NCBI RefSeq assembly: GCF_000006445.2
Contig: NC_006048.2
Span: forward strand, 744,001-808,000
DNA: 64,000 bases
Origin: Debaryomyces hansenii CBS767
Taxonomy: Eukaryota; Ascomycota; Pichiomycetes; Serinales; Debaryomycetaceae
Direction: 5' to 3'
This document shows positions 11,489 through 19,547 of the stretch, one piece after another (positions within the stretch are counted from its first letter, which is position 1; every line of letters starts with the position of its first letter). The position numbers and the translations under genes were made by a program. Under the pieces are notes generated by a model. That model made no database searches and was not told the DNA's origin. It saw only the letters and a list, made by a program, of their open reading frames with translations.

Positions 11489-12423
11489 GTCGTTAGTAAT
11501 TCGATTCCCGTCTCAATGGTATTATAATTATTATATTATTATCACTATTTCAGTTGAATGTTCGATCTATGGAATTGGTTATGCTTGTCACTCAGATGGT
11601 TCTTCTGTGGCTCTTTTATGGTGTATTCAATGCTATAATTTGCTTTTCCAAAAGACTACTGATTCGACGTCAACGGTAAATAGTGAAATAATGATGATTA
11701 TATTTGGTTGATCTACTATGGAAGGTCACGCATTTGCCAACTTGTGTTGAATGAGCTTTGAGGAGTATTGGTTGTGGGCACGACACGACACTATTTCACG
11801 AGTAACTTGCTGGCATGGCACCAACGCTATGTTGCTTGCTATTGGACACTGCAGTGCATTGCATCATCAGGACCGACCACCAATGTGTGCTGATAGTTGG
11901 ACTGATGGTAAGTCCCGCTTCATTCCTCGCTAAACCTGCTCTGGCCAACCCCAGGTTTCGACTGCAGCCTGTCCCTCCGAGACACGACGAATACCGCTGA
12001 GCGGCGGACATCGGAGTCGAAGCGAGGATGCGTGTTTGTCGTCGGGCACACACCGCACCTGTCACGGAAGACCATGACGACCTTTTCAATACCCGGCGAC
12101 GTCATGGAAGAACCATGGAAACCTGGGGTCGACCTGCACACAATGTAGAGTGGTTTTCAGTAGTGTGTTATGCTAAGGTGTAGTGTATGCGTAATGTGGT
12201 TGGTTTCTGTTATGGTTATGGTTTATGTTGTGGTGTAGTGTATGTGTAATGTGGTTGGTTTATGTTATGGTTATGTTTATGTTGTGGTGTAACCGTGATT
12301 CAGTGCCGTGTTTCTCCGTTGGTTATATGCGTCAATTCTTACAATTCATTCCTCAACTCATTCGTAGTTGTCTCTAATTCGTAGTTATCCATCGTAGTCA
12401 AAATATTCTCAAAAAATACATAC
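11476..12423 (-). other. Candidate 948-nt spliceosomal intron between an upstream exon and RIM11
   Basis: On the minus strand a perfect GTATGT donor begins at 12423, a perfect TACTAAC branch site is at 11498-11492, and the first AG after it is the TAG ending at 11476, 17 nt from the branch adenosine. Removing this segment joins the G left over from the upstream frame to AG of the RIM11 Glu codon, giving GAG and keeping the kinase frame. PEX10 in this window uses the same signals. The segment has no usable long frame. Its middle (about 11750-12130) is distinctly GC-rich for this genome, and it holds a two-copy 55-bp repeat. If it is not an intron it is the intergenic region and promoter of RIM11. 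Confidence 0.55.
12177..12290. repeat. Two-copy tandem repeat, unit 54-55 bp
   Basis: Two head-to-tail copies start GGTGTAGTGTATG at 12177 and 12232 and differ by a few substitutions and one deleted base. A third copy begins at 12286 and decays at once. The G+T-rich plus strand is unusual for the window. It lies inside the candidate RIM11 intron. Confidence 0.8.
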
Positions 12424-13249
12424 CTAGATTGTCAGTATACTTCTTGTTCGTCAACTCATTAATCTTCGTCTTAAAGCTGTGCAGCTTGGGTTTCTTGCGG
12501 GTCGTTGTCATCGACGACTTCGTCTGGTCGTACGACTTGCTCAACGTCAAATTGTTGTCATCACTCGATTCGTCGTCCAGACGGCCTTTGATAAAATTCA
12601 TCAACTTTCCCGCAATCGAGTTCTGGCGATGTGTTTTCACCGCACTCGTAGTGGGGTCGTTCTCGATCAATGTCGACTGGTTCGAGTCAAATGGGTTGCG
12701 GAAACCCATATCATGCTTGGAGTGATGACGTGAGTATCCTTTTAAGTTCCCTATCGTCGACTTATACTCGTGTTGGGTGGTATCATGTGGCCCCTGGCCG
12801 TTCATCACCCCCACGTCTTCGTATGGCATCTGACGGGGTCTCCTCGTGTCCTCGGTGCCCTGTTCTGGCCTCGATGCTCGTCTCTGTGTAGCAGCTCCGT
12901 TGCACCATCTATTTGCCACTGGTTCCCGTTTCCTTTGCAAGTTTTCCTGTTCTCTAATTTGTTTTTGCTCCCGCATGTATGCCCGCTTGAGCTCCTTTAT
13001 CTGCTCCCGTTTCTGCTCCTTGGTCAAGTGATCGTTCGCCTTGGCATAGATGGGCTTATCGGCTATCATTTCCTTAAGATTTGGCGTCGCCAATTCGTTG
13101 TGTATAAATTGAGGGTAGTATTTACGTACATGAAACTTTTTCTCCAATTCGTCATAGTCTATATTACGTATAAAATCTTCATCTGTTGGTGGTCCCAACG
13201 AGTTTAATGAAAGCTTATTAATTCCTTTGCTAATTATGGTCGACGTCAT
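12424..13249 (-). CDS. Unrecognised basic, coiled-coil protein segment; probable first exon of RIM11
   Basis: An open frame starts at an ATG at 13249. Read without splicing it stops at 12398 and gives 283 residues, which I do not recognise. Spliced at the GTATGT beginning at 12423 it contributes 275 codons and continues into the GSK-3 kinase. Visible features: a conserved-looking start with LEKKFHVRKYYPQF near residue 40, a Lys/Glu/Arg-rich helical stretch (about residues 75-110) likely to form a coiled coil, a charged low-complexity middle, and a basic end with TTRKKPKLHSFKTK. Codon and base composition is GC-richer than its neighbours around 12700-13050. It could instead be an independent small gene. 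Confidence 0.6.
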
Positions 13250-13375
13250 ATTGAAAATATACTATTTTTGCTATACAAAGCCAAAATTCGAATCTTCGCT
13301 TGAAATTCTTATAGAAATCATCAATATATATATATGCGGCAGAGGGGAATTGTGGAGAACTTTTTTTTTTTTTGT

Positions 13376-14347
13376 TCATTCTATACACGTGAGGATTTCT
13401 TTAGCAGTAATTCTTTCATTACCCTGATAAACCATCATCCTGTCAAAGATACGTAGCATGTTAGGGTTATCACATCGCGGTAATAGCTTATCACTTGGTA
13501 CCCGGGGCTTTTCTGTGAATTTGAAACTGTTAAAATGGCTCAGTGGTCGATTAGCATCGGGCCAATAGAGTCGCTTATCAGAAGCATCACTCGTCAGGGG
13601 AGTACCAAAGTTCAGAAATATGGAACTGATAAGCGTCAAGTCGTGGAAGTTTCCTTCCTCATCTATACACGATTTTCCGGTTGCTGAATACAACAATGTG
13701 AGCATAATACCCAACGACCAGATATCGATGGCTTGCGTGTAGTCCGCCATGCCAAAACACAATTCAGGCGCCTTGAATATGCCGGTGGATACATCTGTGT
13801 ACTTGGAGTCCATAGGTTCATCAGAGGGGGGGTCTCTCGTATTGTATATAATCCCGAAATCCCCAAGAACCGGAGGCGAGTCTTCGGACTCGAAATACAC
13901 GTTTGATGGCTTAATATCGCGGTGTATTATACCTTCATCATCATGGAGGTACCTAAGGGTACTGGCTAATGTGGAAATGATGTTCTCTACTTTGCTTGTT
14001 GGAAATTCGTTGCGATAGTGGATAATATTATTGGTAGGATCATCGAGGTTGAACTTGACCCGCTTCTTGGTACACATTTTGATCCATTGATCTAGATCGA
14101 ACAGATAACATGGTGTTACCAATACTATATCATCGCCATGTGTATACAGGTTTATGAATTGTAGTACTCCTTTATTATGTATTCTTTGTAATGTGGTGAT
14201 CTCCCGCCTTATGTCGTGGGGTTTCATACATAAATCAACATCCACTACCTTCAATGCCACTATATTTTGGCTTTCACGGTCAATTGCTTTATACACGATT
14301 GCATTAGGTCCGCTATATATTGTCTCCTTGGTACCGTATTGGTTCAT
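13376..14347 (-). CDS. CAK1: Cyclin-dependent-kinase-activating kinase Cak1
   Basis: A 323-residue monomeric kinase that phosphorylates the T-loop of Cdc28 and other CDKs. Catalytic motifs HRDIKPSN and DFG (in LGDFGIIY) are present. The glycine loop is degenerate (YSGPNAIVYKA), which is a known trait of Cak1. The block EPMDSKYTDVSTGIFKAPELCFG is almost identical to the activation segment of S. cerevisiae Cak1. The frame extends five codons further up, but the first ATG is at 14347. It lies between RIM11 and SSN3, all three on the same strand. Confidence 0.9.
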   Translation of the reverse strand: MNQYGTKETIYSGPNAIVYKAIDRESQNIVALKVVDVDLCMKPHDIRREITTLQRIHNKGVLQFINLYTHGDDIVLVTPCYLFDLDQWIKMCTKKRVKFNLDDPTNNIIHYRNEFPTSKVENIISTLASTLRYLHDDEGIIHRDIKPSNVYFESEDSPPVLGDFGIIYNTRDPPSDEPMDSKYTDVSTGIFKAPELCFGMADYTQAIDIWSLGIMLTLLYSATGKSCIDEEGNFHDLTLISSIFLNFGTPLTSDASDKRLYWPDANRPLSHFNSFKFTEKPRVPSDKLLPRCDNPNMLRIFDRMMVYQGNERITAKEILTCIE

Positions 14348-14719
14348 TAGGCAATTACACACTGAAGAGGGCGTAGTAACTTTTTATTATACAAGATTTA
14401 TGTGTCGCGCAGGGCATCGATTTACTTTCATAGAAACTACAGTACGACTATTGATATTTTGTGCAAGTATTGTATTTACAAACAGCCCACAAAGCAATTC
14501 TTACTATAAACTACGTATTGAGGTATTTAAAATTAAGCTTATACATGAAAGATGTTTTAATTTGCTCTACTCTTGTCATTATGCAAAAAAAAAGCCCTGA
14601 AAGAAGTGTAAAATTTTCCCTTCTAGTTACTACAGATCTTCTTAATTAGATGTACTTACGATATACTAAATATGGACGATCCAAAGCTTGAGGTCCAGCA
14701 CTAGTACATATTATCAATC
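14348..14719. other. Intergenic region, SSN3 end/CAK1 promoter
   Basis: 372 bp, AT-rich, between tandem minus-strand genes. It should hold the CAK1 promoter and the SSN3 terminator. I see no RNA gene or repeat. Confidence 0.5.
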
Positions 14720-16138
14720 TTACCTCTGTCTCTTTCTTGTCATGTTGTCATCATAACCATGTCTTTTGTTGTTAACATGTTGCAGATTTGATACAATATC
14801 GTTTTCATGAGTATATATCCTTCTCTTTGGATATTTTTGGCTTAATCCTTCAAAGGAATTTTCACTCATCTTGGGCAACTCTAAAAAGAACGCATGTGTT
14901 AGCGCATCGTCAGCAGTTATCCGTATGGTTGGATCATACTCTAACAAGCACCTTAGCAAATTTAAACATTGTTTGCTGGTTCTTCCAATTAGCTTATACC
15001 AACTAATTAAGTTTGGTGGATAAGTATTAGAGAAATGTTGTTGAAATGCTGAATACTCGGGGTATTTAGTGATTGTTGGCCAATTCTTAGTTGTAGGAGT
15101 CCCTAGTACTTCAACAATTTTCTGTAATTGATTCTTTTGGAATGGGACCAGTTTCTTATTATTCATGTCTATTTTTGCTTCCTCTCCTTTAAAGATTGGC
15201 CGCAATGACAACAATTCCGCTAATATACATCCTACGGCCCACAAATCTATTGAAGGCGTATAATGTCTAGCACCCAATAATAATTCAGGAGCTCTATACC
15301 AAATGGTCACAACCACTTTATCTCCGGTGTAGAGACTTTGCAAAGGGTTGTTAAATTTTCTTGCCAAACCCAAGTCACCGATCTTCACCACTCCTGAACT
15401 TGACACCATGATATTGGCAGGCTTTAAATCTCTATGAAATATCCAGTTCTTGTGTAGGAATGTGACACCATTTAAGATTTGCCACGTTATTGATTTGATA
15501 GTAAAGTCTGGTATTGGTTTAACGTCTGGATGCGAATGATACTGAATAATTTGCAATAAATCATGTTCACAATATTCAAATACCATATAAATGGATTTAT
15601 TCTCTAGCAATATATCAACAACTTTAGTTATATTCTTATTACTTAGCTCCCGACATAGAGACATTTCTCTGATAGCTGATTGCGATATACCAGTATAATG
15701 AATAACCTCATTCCCGTTGATATCATGATTATTCTTATTCAGATGGTTATCGCTTTTGAACTTCTTTATAGCAAATAGTTGATTTTTATCTTCCATCAGT
15801 TCATTGTTTGTTTTTTGGAGGCCTGCTTCCTTTTGACCGTTTCCTATGCTTATCACATTATCATTCATTAATGCAGAGTTGGAATTCAGGTTTCCATTCG
15901 TTTTAGATTTAGCTTTGTAGACTTTTCCATACGTTCCTGCTGCAATATAACCAATTATTTGGTACTTGGTTAGAACAGATTCTCTTATTAAATCTTTCCT
16001 ATGTTTATACGGTCCGATAGTTAATATGGCATTCAGTGCCATCAAGGCTGGCTGGGGAATCGTTGGAACGCCATTTTTTGTTCTATTCGAATGTGATGTT
16101 ATATGATTTGCATTTCCAGGATTATAACCGGAATTCAT
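14720..16138 (-). CDS. SSN3: Cyclin-dependent kinase Ssn3/Srb10 (Cdk8 of Mediator)
   Basis: Kinase of the Mediator Cdk8 module, which phosphorylates the Pol II tail and gene-specific factors, mostly to repress transcription. The 472-residue protein has the glycine loop [10 protein letters not shown], a PSTAIRE-like helix [14 protein letters not shown], catalytic HRDLKPANI, and DLG in place of DFG, which is normal for the yeast orthologue. The segment [22 protein letters not shown] is diagnostic of Srb10. A Gly/Asn-rich insert of about 50 residues separates the glycine loop from the catalytic lysine (IKKF), as in other fungal copies. The C-terminus is basic. S. cerevisiae SSN3 (YPL042C) adjoins MRX11. 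Confidence 0.95.
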   Translation of the reverse strand: MNSGYNPGNANHITSHSNRTKNGVPTIPQPALMALNAILTIGPYKHRKDLIRESVLTKYQIIGYIAAGTYGKVYKAKSKTNGNLNSNSALMNDNVISIGNGQKEAGLQKTNNELMEDKNQLFAIKKFKSDNHLNKNNHDINGNEVIHYTGISQSAIREMSLCRELSNKNITKVVDILLENKSIYMVFEYCEHDLLQIIQYHSHPDVKPIPDFTIKSITWQILNGVTFLHKNWIFHRDLKPANIMVSSSGVVKIGDLGLARKFNNPLQSLYTGDKVVVTIWYRAPELLLGARHYTPSIDLWAVGCILAELLSLRPIFKGEEAKIDMNNKKLVPFQKNQLQKIVEVLGTPTTKNWPTITKYPEYSAFQQHFSNTYPPNLISWYKLIGRTSKQCLNLLRCLLEYDPTIRITADDALTHAFFLELPKMSENSFEGLSQKYPKRRIYTHENDIVSNLQHVNNKRHGYDDNMTRKRQR

Positions 16139-16372
16139 CGTATTATTTCTTGGGTTATTATTGTAATTGTTTATCCCTATTATGTTTCTATGGCACTAAT
16201 TGTATTCCCTCTATAGATAAAGCTGTGATGGCCCATTTTCCGGTAGTGCGCATATTCGTCCTACATTTAAAAGCTTTCAATAATTATTTTGCATTAAATT
16301 ATCTATTATTTAAACATATTTAGTGTCATATTATAAACATTGTATTAATATCTCTTGTTAAACGTCTGTAGC

Positions 16373-17512
16373 TTAGTGATATACTCTATCGTCACCTTTA
16401 CCTTCTAATTTTCCTCTAATTTCCTCCATTTTTTGTGTTTGTTCGTTCCACACTTTGACTTCTTCCTCCTTCTTATTATCCCTAACAAACAAGTTGTCAT
16501 CAGGTCTCCTGTACGATCTTCCTAGTCTATCCCACAAGGTGGTAAATTGACCATAATTGTAGTTGAAATATAAATGGTGAATAGTATGGCAAGCGGTACC
16601 ATTGACTATTGGATCATTTGACAAGTATTGACCATCGTGAATCATGACTGTCCAGAAGTTAACAAAGGTGAAAAGGAGCAAGTAAGACACCTTATGTAAT
16701 GGAAAAATCATAGGGTATATGTGGTATGGAAGCGATTGGGCCCAGCCATCAACTGGGTGGAAAGCGTGGGATGCAAAAGGAGTGCAAACAATCCATTTAT
16801 GGTGAGGTTTATGCAATATTTTGTAGACAGATGGCCAATGTAACCATCTGTGAATAAAATAAATTCCACAATCAGTAAACAAAATGAACAGTGGTACTTG
16901 TAACAATATAGCTTTCCAGCCACCAGTAGATGCGTTTACTTCCATGTATAATTTCGAAAACCCTTGCAATTCCATTAAGAAGAATGGAACCGTTAACAAC
17001 ACCATTACCGGGATCGCAGTACTAGCTCTATGTATCTCCAACCAAATTTGATTTTTCAAGTATCTTGGGTGATTAAATATCTTCTTGTCAAAAACTGTGA
17101 GATACGACACATAGGCCACACTGAAATATAACAACCACCCAAAGATAGCTGTTATTATAAAAATCGAAAACGCTTGTCTGAACATATTCGTTCTCAAAAG
17201 CAACGAGTCGTTGGTGTAATCGTTAAGTGGAAACAATTTTGGCACTTCACCGTACACCTCATCGGTATTCTGAAAAGTTTGTAATTTATTCATTAATGCT
17301 CTCAATGGCACATTTAAGTTCGAAGCGGCCGACGCAGATGCTAACGTGCTATTATGGTTTTCATTATAATTCTTATAGAACGAAGAAGTTAATTCATTTA
17401 CACCTAATTTGCCGATAGAATCCGAAATCGTCGTATTCAACGACTTCGGTAACAACGACGAATACGTCTTATCTAAAAGATAATAGTCAAAAATCTCTAG
17501 CACAATATCCAT
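16373..17512 (-). CDS. ERG3: C-5 sterol desaturase Erg3
   Basis: Introduces the C5-C6 double bond of episterol late in ergosterol synthesis, in the ER membrane, using O2 and a di-iron centre. The 379-residue protein has four or more hydrophobic spans and the three histidine clusters of the fatty-acid hydroxylase/desaturase family: HRWLH, HKPHH (with a nearby HAFH) and HTIHH. Length matches known fungal Erg3. Two Upc2-like elements lie upstream. The C-terminal 30 residues are charged. Confidence 0.97.
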   Translation of the reverse strand: MDIVLEIFDYYLLDKTYSSLLPKSLNTTISDSIGKLGVNELTSSFYKNYNENHNSTLASASAASNLNVPLRALMNKLQTFQNTDEVYGEVPKLFPLNDYTNDSLLLRTNMFRQAFSIFIITAIFGWLLYFSVAYVSYLTVFDKKIFNHPRYLKNQIWLEIHRASTAIPVMVLLTVPFFLMELQGFSKLYMEVNASTGGWKAILLQVPLFILFTDCGIYFIHRWLHWPSVYKILHKPHHKWIVCTPFASHAFHPVDGWAQSLPYHIYPMIFPLHKVSYLLLFTFVNFWTVMIHDGQYLSNDPIVNGTACHTIHHLYFNYNYGQFTTLWDRLGRSYRRPDDNLFVRDNKKEEEVKVWNEQTQKMEEIRGKLEGKGDDRVYH

Positions 17513-17957
17513 AGCTAATAAACTTGTATTTTAAACTATAATTTGCAAAATTGCTAGTGAAAGTATGTCAATATCTCTAGTAGTTAGCGAAATAAAATCG
17601 TCTGTTATTTTAAATAGAATATATATTTCACGTCCCTCGTTTAGAAAAAAAATTAAACGACAGGAACGATGTCAAAAAAAAGAAACATTCTGAAGCGTCC
17701 GATAATCGGGTGCAATGTTTACATAGCGCAACAAAGAATACGAGCCAATTATAAATTATGGAGTGATTACTTAGCCTTCTCATGATCTATAAGACGATCA
17801 TAATAATGGAATTACTATAGAATGATAATAGAATGATAATATACACTTTTTTGTAGAAATATGAACAGGAAAAAATAAATGATGGCGTTGTAATATTATG
17901 TGGCCCTAATGTAGTAGCATATTTAGCGGATTTTGTCGTGACTTCTCTTCATACTCG
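17513..17957. other. Intergenic region, HEM3 end/ERG3 promoter
   Basis: 445 bp. It holds the ERG3 promoter elements at 17637-17661 and, near 17817-17841, a direct duplication of the 11-mer ATAGAATGATA. I see nothing else. Confidence 0.5.
17637..17661. promoter_or_regulatory. Inverted pair of sterol/anaerobic response elements before ERG3
   Basis: TCGTTTA at 17637-17643 and its exact inverse TAAACGA at 17655-17661 flank an A-run, 125-150 bp upstream of the ERG3 ATG. The first copy continues as TCGTTTAG, agreeing fully with the AR1 consensus TCGTTYAG bound by Upc2 in S. cerevisiae. ERG3 is a classic Upc2 target in yeasts. Binding here is inferred from sequence only. Confidence 0.45.
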
Positions 17958-19043
17958 TTAAGAATTATTAGTAGTTATAGGTGTTATTGGCTGCGGAGTG
18001 GGGGTATTGGACGATGGAGGTAAATTGATTCTTTCAAAATTTATGCTATTTAAGATTTCTCTACCACCTTTGGCGGATAATAAATCTCCAACCTTGATAC
18101 CGATGGCATCTGCATCATCTTTGTTGTTGACGACACCCTTGTATTCATCTTCGACGAAATGAATGCCGTCAGGACTAACTATTATTGCTTTCAAAGACAA
18201 TTCGTTAGTAGATTCATTATAATGCGACTGGACTCCGATTGGAACGGAACATCCCCCTTCAAGATGTCTCATTAAAGACCTCTCAGCAAGACAGCAGTAG
18301 GTGGTAGGCAAATCCTCTATGGTTTTCAACAACTGAAGCATTTTTTCGTCGCCCTTTCTGATTTCTATTCCCAACGCACCTTGGCCCACGGCATAGTACA
18401 TTTCGGGAGCGTCCAAGTGAGCGGTGATTCTATCACCTAATCCAATTCTTATCAACCCAGCGGACGCTAATAACAAACATTCGAAGGGTGAGTTTTCGTC
18501 GTCCAATTTATTCAACCTGGTTTGAAGATTACCTCTGACAGAATCGAATCTCAATTTGGGGTGGTTCTTCAACAATTGCGACGACCTCCTAACGGACGAC
18601 GTGCCCACTAACGACCCATCAGGCAAATCAGCCAATGACTTATACGAAGACCCGCTCTTCATAACTAATGCATCCCTGGCGTCTTCTCTGTTTAATATGC
18701 ATCCGAGCTCGAATTCCTCGGGTAAGTTGGTTGGTATGTCCTTCAACGAATGAACAATCAAATCCAACCGTGGATACTCCTCAACTTGCTCTAATAACAA
18801 AATCTCCAATTCCTTGGTCCACAAAGCCTTTCCTCCGAATGAATATAATGGTTTGCTTTGCACCTTGTCTCCCAAGGTACTTAATGCTAAGACAGAGCAG
18901 CTCAACTCTGGGAATTTTTCAACAATACATTCCTTCACTATCTCTGACTGCACTACCGCTAACTTGGATTTCCGTCCTCCTATCTGGACATGGTTGTCTT
19001 TTATGTTCAATGTGTTATCCATACTCTTTGTATTGTGAGGCAT
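17958..19043 (-). CDS. HEM3: Porphobilinogen deaminase (hydroxymethylbilane synthase)
   Basis: Joins four porphobilinogen molecules into hydroxymethylbilane, the third step of heme synthesis, in the cytosol. The 361-residue protein shows GRKSKLAVVQS at the N-terminal domain, SLKDIP, the phosphate-binding GTSSVRRSSQL, RGNLQTRL, and the dipyrromethane-cofactor cysteine in EGGCSVPIG near residue 266. A second in-frame ATG at 19022 could be the real start; both give a complete enzyme. The tail is a Pro/Thr-rich extension beyond the catalytic core. Confidence 0.97.
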   Translation of the reverse strand: MPHNTKSMDNTLNIKDNHVQIGGRKSKLAVVQSEIVKECIVEKFPELSCSVLALSTLGDKVQSKPLYSFGGKALWTKELEILLLEQVEEYPRLDLIVHSLKDIPTNLPEEFELGCILNREDARDALVMKSGSSYKSLADLPDGSLVGTSSVRRSSQLLKNHPKLRFDSVRGNLQTRLNKLDDENSPFECLLLASAGLIRIGLGDRITAHLDAPEMYYAVGQGALGIEIRKGDEKMLQLLKTIEDLPTTYCCLAERSLMRHLEGGCSVPIGVQSHYNESTNELSLKAIIVSPDGIHFVEDEYKGVVNNKDDADAIGIKVGDLLSAKGGREILNSINFERINLPPSSNTPTPQPITPITTNNS

Positions 19044-19547
19044 CTGTAAAAACCGTGTCTATTCTATGTACATGCAAATTGGAATAACCCGAAATAGTAT
19101 AATCAAAAATGGTTCTTATCAAATTATCAATACTATCTTCCCAATTTTATTTTTCCAATTTTCTCGAAATACAATAACTAATATATATGCCTAGAAATAT
19201 GCCTAGACTTATACTCCATCCAGTAATAATACCTCTTATGATAATGGATCAAACCGAAAATTTTTTGAAAAAAGGAAATGACACAAAGCCCGAGTTCAAC
19301 CGAGCTATTTTCTCAGCAAATGACCATCGTTTAAATTGTAATCATCACCGTTCAATCACGGAATGAATGATTTTGACGTATCGGTCTTCAGAAGACAAAG
19401 AAATTTGGCAAGGAACGCTAGTTTTGTCATATCGTATATCATTATATGTCGTTATATATGGTTATATATTGCATAGTATAAACTCTACGTAAAAATGAAT
19501 ATTGCCTCGGAAATACCTCGGATGCATCAGGCATGTGCATATTGGAA
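19044..19547. other. Intergenic region, channel end/HEM3 promoter
   Basis: 504 bp between tandem minus-strand genes. The HEM3-proximal part carries two CCAAT boxes (19141, 19155). The distal part has AT-rich imperfect repeats of a TTATAT-containing unit around 19430-19475. I see no gene. Confidence 0.5.
19141..19159 (+). promoter_or_regulatory. Paired CCAAT boxes upstream of HEM3
   Basis: CCAAT at 19141-19145 and 19155-19159, one and a half helical turns apart and about 100-115 bp before the HEM3 ATG. The HAP complex binds CCAAT in heme and respiratory genes, and heme-pathway control by HAP is known in yeasts. The assignment is inferred. Confidence 0.35.

Noticed and set aside
11751..12141. 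Several short overlapping frames on both strands in the GC-rich block
   Set aside because: High GC lowers stop-codon frequency; none has a protein-like pattern and they overlap one another.
12770..13207. 145-codon plus-strand frame opposite the candidate RIM11 exon 1
   Set aside because: Cys/Leu/Phe-rich with no domain pattern. The minus frame has the more natural composition and a splice donor.
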